A stretch of 64,000 nt of DNA, from the NCBI RefSeq assembly GCF_018812025.1, contig NC_063061.1, forward strand, positions 2,506,001 through 2,570,000. The letters are read 5' to 3'. Under the pieces are notes generated by a model, which saw only the letters and a list, made by a program, of their open reading frames with translations, was not told where the DNA came from and searched no databases. A program made the position numbers and the translations under genes. How positions within the stretch are numbered: the stretch's first letter is position 1; each line of letters begins with the position of its first letter. The stretch is from Megalobrama amblycephala (lineage: Eukaryota > Chordata > Actinopteri > Cypriniformes > Xenocyprididae). Of the stretch, positions 23,708 to 34,963 are shown one piece after another.

Positions 23708-23881
23708 CTTGTGGGATTGTGGTGTCACAGATAAAGGTTGTGCTGCTCTGGCTTCAGCTCTGAGATCAAACCCCTCACACCTGAGAGATCTGTATTTGGT
23801 TGGAAATAAACTAGGAGACAGAGGAGTGAAGCTGCTCTCTGATCTGAAGGATGATCCACATTATAAACTGGAGACGCTTTG
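23708..23881 (+). CDS. NLR (NLRC3-like) leucine-rich-repeat exon
   Basis: A 174-nt exon bounded by TCTCTACAG and GTGAGT. It encodes 57 full codons plus split codons at both ends: LWDCGVTDKGCAALASALRS, then NPSHLRDLYLVGNKLGDRGV, then KLLSDLKDDPHYKLETLW. This is the ribonuclease-inhibitor-type LRR pair carried on exons of this size in the expanded fish NLR (NLRC3-like) family of cytosolic immune receptors. The phase (two bases carried over at the 3' end) is compatible with the candidate last exon at 33259. No other LRR, NACHT or FISNA exon was found upstream, so this may be a relic or the last LRR exon of a gene whose body lies off the left edge. Confidence 0.85.
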
Positions 23882-24184
23882 GTGAGTAGTGATGACTAAA
23901 AATTTTTGAATATAAATTGAAAGTCTTTTTATTTCAAATCAATACAATATTTTGCATGTATCATTGACTACATTTACATGAATTTACATAATGTGATTGA
24001 TCTTAATATTATGCTGGGGTGACAGATATAAATAAATAAAATATTGTTATATTATTTAAGGATTGTCAGTAGGGATGAAAATTCTCCTCACAATAAAAAT
24101 TTGTCTCCTCACGATAATAACGATAAGTCTAGTTGGTGACATAGTTTCGTGCGTGACCGATTCACTGTTCACGTGCAGAGTGAA

Positions 24185-24330
24185 AACAAGCATGGCGGAC
24201 CTGAGGTTGAGGAGGAGCTTGTTGTTAAGCGAGGAGCTACCTCCACAATTTGGAACTGGTTTGGTTATAGAAAATCAGATGCGGAGCAAACTACCGTAAT
24301 CACTAAACAAATGTTTAATGCAAGAGCTGT
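24185..24330 (+). pseudogene. hAT transposase N-terminal (BED finger) relic
   Basis: The plus frame reads GGPEVEEELVVKRGATSTIW, then NWFGYRKSDAEQTTVI, the start of a ZBED/BED-finger hAT transposase just before its zinc-binding cysteines. The rest of the transposase is deleted. No function remains. Confidence 0.65.
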
Positions 24331-24541
24331 ATGCTCTATGAGCAGTCATTCATGCCGTCATCACCCGGGTGTTGATAGCGCGAGCGCAGATAAGACCTGA
24401 ACATCTCACGTTGCTATCTGTGTTTGAACTGAACTCATTTAAACCTTGCCAATTTAAACATTCAACCGTAAGACGCAAAAGAGAACTTGCACGCGCTGTG
24501 AGGAGATTCGTGTGTGCTCATCCGAAGAGCTGTGTCACAGC

Positions 24542-26602
24542 CAGGGCCGCATTAAGTCTACAAGGGGCCCCTGGGCTTTACCTCTTGAGGGGGCCCTTCA
24601 TCCACCAGAACATTTACCTACATTCACTCAATCTTCTTAATCACAAAGTGAAACTTATCAGCCTTTTATTTTGCATGAATAAATGCCATTACCAAAACAT
24701 CCGAACCTATAGGTCTGTTATAAAATATAAATATCACTGCAAGAACTGCATATTGGCACATAGGCTGAACTATTTCTACAGGCTACTCATTTCAAAGGCT
24801 GCATCCTCCAGGGGTCGCATTTGAATGCTGTATATGTCATTGAGGCCGATTCATTTAAGAAAAACAACCGTTGGATTGCAAAGTAAGAAAGAAAATACAG
24901 CATTTTGCACCTCACAAGGAATAATCATCAATTTTATTATGGTTACTTTTCTTAAATAAGACATCCTTAATGATGTATGCAGCCTTCAAATTCGAGCTCC
25001 GGAGGACGCAGCCTCTGAATTGAGACGCAGATTCAAACAGTAACAAAGGCGTCAGTTTTACTGTATCAATTCCAGCGCGAGTCCTTGTCTTTTGGAAGTG
25101 CATGCAAAGTGGATTTGCTTTCACACCGTAAAGATGTCATGTCAACATGTCAACAACACAAACCAAACTCTTCCAGTCTCAGTGTTTGAAGTCTCAGTTA
25201 TCCAGTCTCACTGTTCGAAGGCGGGTCAAAATAGATGTTGTTCGTGAGCAACCGGCTGCCATTACGCAAATTTTTACATTGTTATGTAGGTTTGTAACAG
25301 GAAGTGAGACTGGAATTGCTGAAGACTCATTTCGGCAGTTCAGCATCAATTCAGTCTTTAAGGCAAAAATTACTTTTTTATCCTTCACTTTGATCTTTAA
25401 AACAATGTGACAAAAACACACACAAGTTCGACCCAAATGTTTAATGTCATGATTGTTACCATCTATTTGCATTAGTTTATATCCAGCTGGTCGCTTTTAT
25501 CGATTCGTTTTGCAGCAAAGTTGCATAATTAAAACTAGTGTCATGGGAAAGCAAACTGTATGGTCATGCAGCAGACATGCATAAACAAATCAGAAATGCA
25601 TTCAATTTCAGTTTATCATCACTGTAATACAATACAAATCTTATTTAAATAATAATCAGTGTTCTAAAATGGAAGCAAATACAGTGTAAAATGGAAGCAA
25701 ATAATGTATACATACATACAATATGTGTCTAATGTCAATGCTATGGCCTTTTGTGTAGATATTTAAAGATGGTCATCTTTAAGCATAACTGTTTGGATTT
25801 ATATGAAATGGTAACACTTTATAATGAGATTCCATCTGTAAGGTTAATAAAAGTATTGTTCATTGTTAATTTCAACATTTCAACATTTTAAGTAAAGTAC
25901 CTCATTGAACGATTTCAGAAACTGTATTTTTGTGTGATTTGTATTTTTATTGGACTACTGATGACTGCAGGGTTCAGTGAGTGAAGGGTCGCACATCGGT
26001 CGAGAAGCGCAGCGCCGCACCATGTCTTTAAAATTAGAACACATTGTTTTCTTTGGGGCTGTTCACACAGAACGCGCTTTTCCATTCCAATGCGCTACTT
26101 TTTTTGTTTTTCTATGTAAACATGCGCTAGAAGGACGTGCAGAAACATTGCGCTCGCGTCTTGCAGCATCTCGCGCATGACATGGCATTCTAAGGCCATG
26201 AATCAGTTCAGCTAAGTTAAAATCAGTTAAAAAAGTTTTAAAAGTGTCTCGAGACTGTGCGGTTTCCCACATTCCACTGCCCGCGTCTCGCATTTTTCAA
26301 AGCAAAAACGCGTTCTGTGTGAACGAGCCCTATGAGTGTACGCACACAGGCAGCCCCGCTCGGTCTGTCCGCATTGTACAGATACTGATACTGTGAGTTG
26401 CTTGCTGCTAGACGCGGCGCGTCTTGATGCACTTCACGTGCAGGACCGCACATGTATTCAAAGCAAAGCGATGTTAAAGGGACAGTCATCACATTATGAA
26501 ATGCGGTTATATTTTTTCCGGCATCACCGGGGCCCTCCCTCAGCCCGGGGCCCTAGGCCCTGGGGTTAAGCCCAGGTAAGCCTGTGCATTAATGCGGCCC
26601 AG
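24542..26602. mobile_element. nested non-autonomous hAT (2.06 kb)
   Basis: Inverted ends CAGGGCCGCATTAA and CTGGGCCGCATTAA (right end read inward) with an exact 8-bp TSD GTCACAGC (24534-24541, 26603-26610). Near each end are GGGGCCC-rich subterminal blocks. No transposase ORF. It contains the MITE at 26056-26330. Confidence 0.92.
26056..26330. mobile_element. 275-bp MITE (GGGCT-GTTCACACAG ends)
   Basis: The left GGGCTGTTCACACAGAACGCG-type end (one base shorter than the right) pairs with the right CGCGTTCTGTGTGAACGAG. The subterminal blocks are shared with 17670-17893. Three nesting levels deep: MITE in hAT in hAT in intron. Confidence 0.85.
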
Positions 26603-27214
26603 GTCACAGCTGTATTTTGTAAACTATCTGAAGACAGAGTTGGGATTGTTACTTTTTGATACAGTGTTTGCGCTATTTTTACAATTTGCTCCATGGGACA
26701 AAAGTGTTGAAAATGTAACTACCAAATTGGTGGTAGCATGTTCCACATACGTATTATATTTACATTCTAAGAGTGCGTTATTGACTGTTTCACACGGAAC
26801 TTCTTTACTTTATCAGGTTACTTTAACATGTTTGTTACTTTATCAGGATTTATTTGCAGTTGTACTCTGTTTTGAAATTTTGAAACACAACTGAAGACAT
26901 GGTTGGTGATTGTTACTTTTGCTGTTTGCACTATTTTTGCCACTGTTTGCACCATGAGAGTATAAATAAAAACAGAATCTGTGTTTACATTTTAAACTTG
27001 TAATTGATTTTAATTATTATTGTGTAATTATTGTTGTATGATGTTTTTCAGCACAGTCACTTGAACTCAAATTAAACATAACCTGCTATTTTACAGAAGA
27101 AAATAATAATAATAATAATAAATATATTATCGTTATTGATATCGTTATCGCAATAAATACCAGAAATTATTGTGATAAATTTTTTAGGCCATATTGCCCA
27201 TCCCTAATTGTCAG

Positions 27215-27623
27215 TCCAGACAGGGAGATTCAAGGACACTCCAGTCAGTCCACTCAAGGAGAGTGAACAAAGGACACATGTACTCTGTATCTTAGTTACG
27301 GTCATATAACATGAATCCATAATCTTGTAAGAATAAACCCAAAGAAGAAAACCCAAACTTTGACTCAAAAATGCAATTTATCAGTGTATTCACAATGACA
27401 GTGCACCAATTCCATCACACCACATATCACCATTCATTAGAAATAAACACAAGCATAAACAACAGCATCAACAGCAAAACTTTCTTATCTCAAATCCTTT
27501 CAGCACAGTTTAAATAGCCTGGTATTTGAGTAATTGTTCAATGGGGAATAAAGGAAACAGTCAAAATCAAAGTTCATCATTAGTGGCACTTAATACAACT
27601 CAATCCATTACTGCCACAGTTTG
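27215..27623. other. unassigned intronic stretch
   Basis: No coding or repeat structure recognised between the hAT and the TTAA element. Confidence 0.5.
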
Positions 27624-27736
27624 TTAACCCCCTGGAGTCTGAGGCTGATTTGGGGCCCTGGAGAAGTTTTGACATTGTAACGAAGGCAGCGTTTTATTAA
27701 AGGTAAGCGTGGTCGTACAGGCAGGGTCAAACAGGA

Positions 27737-29405
27737 TCAAACAGGTACAGCAGAGGGTAGACAGAATCGTAATCCAGATACAGGCAGAAGGTGCGTCCTC
27801 GCGACGTAAACGGAACAGCTAGGGAGGGGGGGTGGGTGCATTGGAGACTGGTATGCGGACAGGAACAGGGTCCCCAATGCAGGTTCCAGGAACTCAGGCC
27901 ACCATGGCGGGTCAGGTGCCACGGGTAGCCATGGTGGGTCAGGTGCCATGGGCAGCCATGGCGGGTCAGGTGCCACGGATAGCCAGGACCGATCAGAGGT
28001 GCTAGGAATCCACGGCGGGTCAGGTGGCTCGGGCAGCCACAGTATGTCAGGTGGCTCGGGCAGCCACGGCAGGTCAGATGGCTCGGGCAGCCACGGCAGC
28101 TCAGGTGGCTTGGGCAGCCACGGCAGGTCAGGTGGTTTGAGCAGCCACGGCAGGACAGAGTCCATAGATGACCCCAGCGGGTCAGAGTCCATTAGTGGCC
28201 ATACTAAATTGCAGTCCAAAGGTGGCCATAACAGTTCAAAGGCCCATGACGGCAGTGGTCGGGCAAGGTCCCCACCCACAAGCTCCCCGGCCTCAGGTAT
28301 ACTGCCCCCCCTAAAAAGTTCTTGGGGATTTTAACGGGGTCCATTGCAGGCTCGTGGGCAAGGAGTTCGGGTGGCTCCGGCAGGGCAAGGTGTTTGGGCG
28401 GCGCCGGCAGGGCAAGATGCTTGAGTGGCGCTGGCAGAGCAAGGAGCTTGGGTGGCGCTGGCAGAGCAAGTAGCTTAGGCGACGCTGGCAGGGCTAGGAG
28501 CTTGGGCGGTGCTGGCAGAGCAAGGAGCTTTGGCGGCGCTGGCAGAGCAAGTAGCTTAGGCAACGCTGGTAGGGCTAGGAGCTTGGGCGGTGCTGGCAGA
28601 GCGAGGAGCTTGGGCGGTGCTGGCAGAGCGAGGAGCTCGAGTGGCGCCAGCAGGGCAAGGAGCTCAGGTGGTGCCGGCAGGGCAAGACGCTTGGGCGCAG
28701 CAAGAAAGACCTCTGGAATGGTCTCCGGGCCCACAGCGGGCTCTGGGAAGGCCTCCGATCCCTGAAGAATGAAGGAAGCCTTCTTCCTCCTCCTCCTCTT
28801 CCGAGGGTGAGGCGATGGTTCACCGGTTGGAGCGGGTTCTGGAGCGGACTCAATGGCTGGAACCACCTACATCCTTGAGCACTGCAGGGGCGGCCATCTT
28901 GCCCATGGGCACTGGCAAAGCAGCCATTTTGTCCATCGCGTTCAGGGCGCTTGAGTGCGTTACAACCGGCGAACTTGACTGCGTTGCAACCGGCGAACAT
29001 GAGTCCATAGCAACCGGTGAACTTGAGTGCGTTGCAATCGGCGAACATGAGTCCATAGCAACCGGCGAACTTGAGAGCGTTGCAACGGATGAACTTGAGA
29101 GCGTTGCAACGGACGAACTTGAGAGCGTTGCAACGGACGAACTTGAGAGCGAAGCGGCCGGCTGGCTTGGGTGCGGAGCGGCCGTCTGGCTTGAGTGCTT
29201 GAGCTGAAGTCAGCGGAGGATCAGCCACACTGGAGTGCAGCGCTCTCCGCTCCCAGACAGATCCAGAGACGTGACGTGATTCTGGACGTTCAGCGGGGAC
29301 TTGACTTGGCTCTGGACAATCAATGAAGACGTGACGAGGCTCTGGGTGATCTGCGGAGACATGACGTGGATCTGGGCGATCAGCGGAGACAGGACGTGGA
29401 GACAT
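27737..29405 (-). pseudogene. tandem-repeat coding region of the gypsy-type element
   Basis: Three successive repeat types are read on the minus strand: an 8-residue NALKFAGC-like repeat (24-bp period, about 29170-28960), a 9-residue LALPAPPKL repeat (27-bp period, about 28690-28400) and a 9-residue PWLPEPPDL repeat (27-bp period, about 28150-27900). The stretch between holds a basic KRRRRKK patch. The frames change between segments, so no single intact product is evident. Such repeats are unlike normal gag or pol; function unknown. Confidence 0.6.
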
Positions 29406-29860
29406 GATGTTGCTCTTGGAGATCTGTGGTGACGTGACTTGACTCTGGAAAATCTGGGAAGACGTGACTTGTTGTTACAGCCGCCATTTTGTGCATGTTC
29501 TTGGGCGTGGCAGCCATTACGGGATTCACCGTGGTGTCGGAATCCTCCGCGACACCCACAGTAAAGGAAGATCCGCTCAGTTGCAAAGCCAGCTCAATAT
29601 ATTGTTCTAATGTCCCGTCTGGCTTATGTAATGGCATAACGGATCTGAGCGGTTCAGACAGTCCACCGTGAAAGAATATCATAAGACATACCTTGTCAAA
29701 GCAAGTCAAATGCGCCAGTCCAATAAAGTCTGTGACATAATCCTCTATGGATCTGTCTCCTTGACGGAGACCTATTAGCTGGGCAGATGGGTTCATAGTG
29801 CACGTGACAGGAACACTCACACAAGCTGCTGGATCTGTGGATCTGCTGGATCTGTGTTGA
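29405..29860 (-). pseudogene. gypsy gag relic
   Basis: Minus-strand frame with RQGDRSIEDYVTDFIGLAHL, then a KVCLMIFFHGGLSEPLRSVM segment and LEQYIELALQLSGSS. This pattern (RQG-x(4)-DY-x(2)-F, then F-x-x-GL) is the retrotransposon gag capsid core of fish gypsy elements, here shortened at the N-terminus. It lies immediately inside the 5' LTR. No nucleocapsid CCHC knuckle was seen. Confidence 0.75.
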
Positions 29861-29877
29861 TCTGTACAGAAGTCTTC

Positions 29878-30333
29878 TGTAACGAAGGGGGACTCAGGCA
29901 GGGGATCCAAATGCAGCGTTTTATTAAAGGCAAGCGTGGTCGTACAGGCAGGGTCAAACAGGATCAAGCAGGTACAGCAGAAGGTAGACAGAATCGTAAT
30001 CGTAATCGTAAAGTCAGGACTGGCAGATATCACTCACAGGTCGGTATACAAAGCAAGGGTCAGGACAGGCAGCAACGGGTCAATAAACAGGAAACAGGCA
30101 GGATCGGTAACAATAAACAGGCAGACAATAAACACAGGGAAACGCTCAGAAATGTCACACAGGGTAAACAAGACTTCGCAATCAGGAGGTGTGTGTGAGT
30201 CATTTATAGTCCAGATAACAAGCTTCAGGTGTATGTGGCAGATGATGATTGGAGTGGAGTGTGTGCATGTGACTGGCATGGAGGATTATGGGAAATGACC
30301 GGGAACTGACAGGAACAGACGGTGATCATGACA
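29878..30333 (-). repeat. 5' LTR (456 bp) of the gypsy-type element
   Basis: TGTCATGATC...CTTCGTTACA on the minus strand. Contains TATAAATGACTCACACAC (minus, about 30205-30188) as a TATA box and AATAAAACGCTGC near its end as polyadenylation signal. It is related to, but distinct from, the solo LTR at 30976. Confidence 0.85.
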
Positions 30334-30975
30334 GACATGCCCTGACATTTGTGCTTTTTTCAGTTGTTCATAAAACTATTAATGGAAAAGATGTAATTAC
30401 ACTGTATTCAGCACGAACTAGGCTACCATAATATGTGAGGAACATGTATGTACATGTTTGTGTTTTTGAAGGTATAACGTTTATGCGTGTTTATTGAAAA
30501 AACAAAAAACTTTTTTTTGTCAATGAAATAAGTCCAAGAAACAAATATTAAATCTGTGTTTACAAAACTTCTGGGTATTGGGGGTTGTAGACTAGAATTT
30601 TTGCTTCAAAATGATGTAAAAATTATCCTGCCTACTCATTCATATAAAACAATATAGAGATTTAAATTTTGTAAGACACTTTTTGTCAAGACACACAGTA
30701 TGCATGGAGGTGTGAATCTTCATGAATAATGCTGTGATTCACACCTGAGAAGACACAGACCCGCATAATGAGCCCTTTCAGTCAGGTAGGCTATGAGAAA
30801 AACCCTCTGTGAACATGCTGATAACAGGATCACATCAGCTATTGTATTAAAGTTAATGTAATGTCCACTCTTGACAAAAAAACATGATTTTTGTGATCTC
30901 ATGCATGCACGTATTATTTACATCATGTGAAGAAAATTTTGTATAGGCCTATTATAGTTTAAATTACAATGCAGT

Positions 30976-31417
30976 TGTCACGTTCATCGTCAGTTCCTGG
31001 ACTCCATTTCCCATAATCCTCTCTGCCAGTCACATGCACACACTCCACACCAATCACCTGTTGCTACATACAGCTAAGCACATTACCCAGACTATAAAAG
31101 ACTCACACACTCACCTCCACTTTGCGAAGTCTTGTTTACCTTTTGTGCATTTCTGAGCGTTTATATCCTGTCTGCCTGTCTGTTGCCATTCCTGCCTGTT
31201 ACTCGTTATCGACCTGTTGCTGCCTGTCCTGACCCTTGCCTTGTCTGCTGTTCTGTGAATGATATCTGCCAGCCCTGATCTACTGCCTTTATCTTGACCA
31301 TGATTCTGCCTGTTCCTTGCTGTTCCTGTTTGCTCCTGTCTGACCCTGCCTGTACAACTATGCTCACTTTAATAAAGCTTTGCAAATGGATCCCTGCTTG
31401 AGTCCTGCATCGTTACA
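30976..31417 (+). repeat. solo LTR (442 bp), gypsy-type
   Basis: TGTCACGTTC...CATCGTTACA bounded by the exact 5-bp TSD GCAGT (30971-30975, 31418-31422). ACTATAAAAG and AATAAAGC correspond to the TATA box and polyadenylation signal. No internal sequence remains, so it arose by LTR-LTR recombination. Same family as the LTR at 19944-20358. Confidence 0.92.
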
Positions 31418-32249
31418 GCAGTCAAAAGATTGGACGCATTACTATTATGTTTTTAAAAGAAGCCTCAAGCTCATTATGCTGTATATCAAACATACAGAAA
31501 AAACGGCAATACTGTGAAATATTTTTACAATTTAAAATAATGGTTTTCTATTTTAATATACTTGAAAATATAATGTATTTCTGTGATGCAAAGTGTCTGA
31601 ACATTCATGTTACCTCTATGGCATTTCATGTAGGCTTTTAGCTTAAAAGCATGCACATTTGGTGAAATATTGATGGTTTCTCACATGTTTGTCAATTTTC
31701 TATACAGAGGAGTAATATTTATTAAATATTTATTGTCATCACTATGAGCGCTGGATACTGTTTTTTTCAATTCATACATGCAGCCGGAGGGCGCTCTGTG
31801 CACCTTTAGTCAACAAATGACTCCAAATAAAGAACGGGCATACCATGTGACATTCCAGGAACTAACAGAGGCTTCCAGAGATTGCTATAATCATGCCTAA
31901 TAATATGCAGATAAACACTTTTGAAGATAATAAACATTTCTTTAGACATATGTCTCATTTTTGTGTAATTAGTATTCATTAAGTTACACTTAATTTTCTG
32001 AGAACTATCATTGGACTTCATTCAGAGGGAGATGAGAGATCACGCATCATGTTAGTTTTCTTTATTTTGCAAAAAGCACAACATTTTGTTTTTACTCTGA
32101 GTGCACACAAATAAAAGAAGATATTCTATAGTTTCAATTGATATATTACTTATGTCTCTATGACAAAAAATTACGGAGTATTTTTTGTCTGCAATGTGAA
32201 AAAAATCCTGCAAAATGTGTCGGCGTGTATCCCGACTCCAGAGTGTTAA

Positions 32250-33256
32250 AGGATGAGTAACATTAAAAGAACAGTCAAAGTCAGTTTGATCCAGCAATCA
32301 CTGCAATTGATAATTATCCAGTTACTCCACTGCTTTTACATTAGTTAAAGATTAGCTCCAAATCAGCTCCGTCCTGTAGTCCCTCTTCACAATGTTTAGA
32401 ACTCCATTAACGATGCAATCCCTTGGCTACATAGCTGTTCGTTGACATAATTCACTTTCTGTCGTGATAAAACAATAAACACGGCATCCGTAGAGATGGG
32501 CCTCAAGAGAAACTGCTCTGACTTTCATCCTCCCCGCCATCGCTCTTTTCAGGGTATCTAACGCATACGTCATCTTGCATCCGGTATTGCCAGACCAGAC
32601 CAACATAATACTTAATTCAAACTGATTCCCGTCTATATGACATTTCTTTAAAACTCATTTTTGGATAAACTATCCCTTTAAACTAATGCACATGTGCTCA
32701 TACGTACACGGATATGTAGTGTTGTTCACACAACTCCATGAATGAACTCTGTGACATTATTCTGAAGTTTTCTCTCCACTCTGAATCACTGAACTCTGTC
32801 AACAACTCTTTGTCAGCACTGTCTGCTCCTAATCTTCATCCAGAGACAGTGTGAAGAACACACTGGCAGTGTAGAGAACATCTTACTGCAATTCCTTATT
32901 CCGTCCTTACTCTGATTGTTGAAAATCACATTATTGGTGCACCTACTGTATAAACATAGTCATTGTCTTTTTAAACCTGAAATTATGTGTTTTAAATGTC
33001 ATTTGCAATAAAAGATAATGGTAAATATTTATAACTACTTTTGTTGTCATACTGCAAATAAAACTGACCCAATGTCACAGTCATACAGGATTATGGATAC
33101 GGGTGAAGGGTCTAAATTCATAGTGGTTTGGATGCAAAATCAAAATCTGAATGGTTAAAAAGATATTTCAAATTTTACATCACAGAGTTATTTTATAATC
33201 TCTGACTAATAGTGCATATAGTTGACTGATCATTTGACTGTCTGTGTTTTACTTAC
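32250..33256. other. unassigned intronic stretch
   Basis: No feature recognised. It ends with ACTTACAG, a plausible acceptor for the exon at 33259. Confidence 0.45.
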
Positions 33257-33258
33257 AG

Positions 33259-33265
33259 GTTTTAG
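33259..33265 (+). CDS. candidate terminal exon of the NLR transcript
   Basis: After TTTTACTTACAG the first base completes the split codon left by the exon at 23708-23881 (TG + G = Trp), then TTT TAG ends the protein as LETLWF-stop. The following ~100 bp would be 3' UTR. The join requires a 9.4-kb intron. A seven-base coding tail is weak evidence alone; matching phase and the immediate stop make it plausible. Confidence 0.4.
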
Positions 33266-33384
33266 ATGTTGGCCTGACCTTCTCTGGATCAGCTGATGGA
33301 GAATAAAGAGCCGCTACAGACACATCACATTCAACACAATCAACAGACACAAACCCACAGTGATCATCACACACGGAAAGTTTT

Positions 33385-33500
33385 TGTGTACTAATTATTC
33401 TGCATGACCATATCTACCTTAAGTTGTTGTAAGGTGGTTGTTGTTGTATTAGGTAGTATTAAGGGATGTAGAATATGGTCATGCAGAATAAGGCATTCAT
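33385..33500. repeat. palindromic MITE-like repeat
   Basis: TTCTGCATGACCATAT (33400-33415) is repeated inverted as ATATGGTCATGCAGAA near 33475-33490, around a short TTG-rich loop. Confidence 0.65.
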
Positions 33501-34219
33501 ATCTGCTTTATAAGTACTAATAAACAGCCAATATTCAGGCTAATAAGCAGTTAGTTAAAAGTGAGAATTGTTCCCGTACTAAAGTGTTACCTGTTCTTCT
33601 TTATAACTCTACATACTTCTAAGAAATGTTTATGGGCAGGTTTAAAGTTTTGAGTTGGATTAGCAGCTCAAAATATCTTTTTAATGCTATATTGTTACTA
33701 AAACTGTCATTTTCAACACATTTCTGACCATTACGCTTTATATTCTTTTTATTTTCTCCATAAAAGGGTTGCTTGTGTTTGGGGATATAACATTTATCTA
33801 TAAAATGGTAAAAGGGAAATTATACAAATATCTTTATGATATAAAAGAATTGTACATATTTTACTTTTTTAACTATAAATATGTGTCTTGTTTAAATCAT
33901 GTCATTAACTCTATTTATACTCCTCTAGGCTTTGTTTCAGTATGAATTCTTGTTTCATGTTACTGACAGTTTTCTGAGCAGTCTCGTTGTTCCTGTTTCT
34001 GATCTCTGTCTCATCTTGGATTTCTCGTCTCGTCCATGGAGTTTTATGTTCTTGTGGATTTATTACTAGTGCTTTGACCTTCTGTCTGGTTTTGAACTAT
34101 GAATTTGGATTGTATTTTTTCATTAAACTGCATCTGGATCCTCACTTTTTGTGCTCAGTGCTATTCTTTCATAACAAATGTCCTTGTTAAACTAATCATT
34201 AATTATAGTGTGTTTGTGC
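33501..34219. other. mostly unassigned; possible LTR tail at 33955-34160
   Basis: The segment with TTCATTAAACTGCATCTGGATCC resembles the 3' end of a fish LTR (polyadenylation-like ATTAAA then CATCTGGATCC). No matching 5' end or TSD was found. Confidence 0.35.
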
Positions 34220-34224
34220 TTAAA

Positions 34225-34963
34225 GGATTAGTTCACTTTTAAATAAACTTTTCCTGATAATTTACTCACCCCCATGTCATCCAAGATGTTCATGTCTTTC
34301 TTTCTTCAGTCGAAAAGAAATGAAGGTTTTTGATGAAAACATTCCAGGATTTTTCTCCATATAGTGGACTTCAATGGACACCAGACATTTCAAGGTCCAA
34401 ATGACAGTTTCAGTGCAGCTTCAACCCTGATAGCACACGTACATCTCGGAGACGTCTATTTGATGTGTGTTTACGTCTGGAAGACGTATTTTTTAGAGCG
34501 TTTCCTGTCAGATGTCAAATAGACATTTAGAAGATGTCATTAAGATGTTTATGATTTAGAATGTATGTAAAACTGACATCTTAAAGACGTCTATCAGATG
34601 TTTGTAAACAGCAGATGCTTTCCAGATGAAGTGATCTATAACAGACGTCTTGCAGACGTACGTGTGCTATCTGGAAAAGGGCTTTAAACAATACCAGATG
34701 ATACCAGACGATGAATAAGGGTCTTATCTAGCAAAATGATCGGTCATTTTAAAAAATAAATAAAAAAGTTTAAGTTTTATAAGCACAAATGCTGGCCTTG
34801 CTCTGTTTTGCGATGCACGTTCGTGATGTCACGTAATACGCAATTAAATTGAAAAGGTCACAGTTGATGTAGGCGGAAGTACTGAGTCAGTGTTTACAAA
34901 TGTGAGGAAGGAGGATCGTATACACATATTCAAATGTCTTTGTGTCAGTTTATTGTTTAACCC
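34225..34963 (+). repeat. interspersed repeat (GGATTAGTTCACTTTT family), split by a MITE
   Basis: Starts AAAGGATTAGTTCACTTTT, with TTACTCACCCCCATGTCATC following. The first ~150 bp recur inverted at 45704-45860. The copy here runs past the 34429-34671 MITE to GTAGGCGGAAGTACTGAGTC and stops at a TTAA. Confidence 0.75.
34429..34671. mobile_element. 243-bp MITE (GATAGCACACGTAC ends)
   Basis: The perfect 14-bp inverted ends GATAGCACACGTAC/GTACGTGTGCTATC enclose repeated GACGTCT-type motifs. It is inserted in the interspersed repeat at 34225-34963. Confidence 0.85.

Larger units (their letters stand above)
24070..27206 (+). mobile_element. hAT transposon with BED-finger relic, host of a second hAT
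   Basis: Termini TAGGGATG (left) and CATCCCTA (right) are flanked by the exact 8-bp TSD ATTGTCAG (24062-24069, 27207-27214). The right end contains GGGCAATATGGCC read inward. A second hAT (24542-26602) lies inside. Without it the element is about 1.07 kb, an internally deleted derivative. It sits in the putative NLR intron. Confidence 0.92.
27676..30333 (-). mobile_element. non-autonomous Ty3/gypsy-type retroelement
   Basis: Minus-strand element beginning TGTCATGATC at 30333 and ending CTTCGTTACA at 27676, flanked by the exact 5-bp TSD GACAT (27671-27675, 30334-30338). It has an intact-looking 5' LTR (29878-30333), a gag relic, a long repeat-rich coding region and a 3' LTR reduced to about 100 bp, with the polypurine tract deleted. 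There is no reverse transcriptase, RNase H or integrase, so it needed proteins in trans. Confidence 0.88.
27628..32245. mobile_element. TTAA-flanked element, copy B, carrying two LTR insertions
   Basis: Collinear with copy A (15413-16993), flanked by TTAA at 27624-27627 and 32246-32249. It is interrupted by a gypsy-type element (27676-30333) after its first 48 bases and by a solo LTR (30976-31417). Removing both and their TSDs leaves about 1.5 kb, close to copy A. Confidence 0.85.

Noticed and set aside
28322..28765. Plus-strand frame of GGAGRARSL-type repeats (also 27948-28334)
   Set aside because: Antisense of the minus-strand gypsy-element repeats; a 27-bp tandem repeat keeps several frames open.
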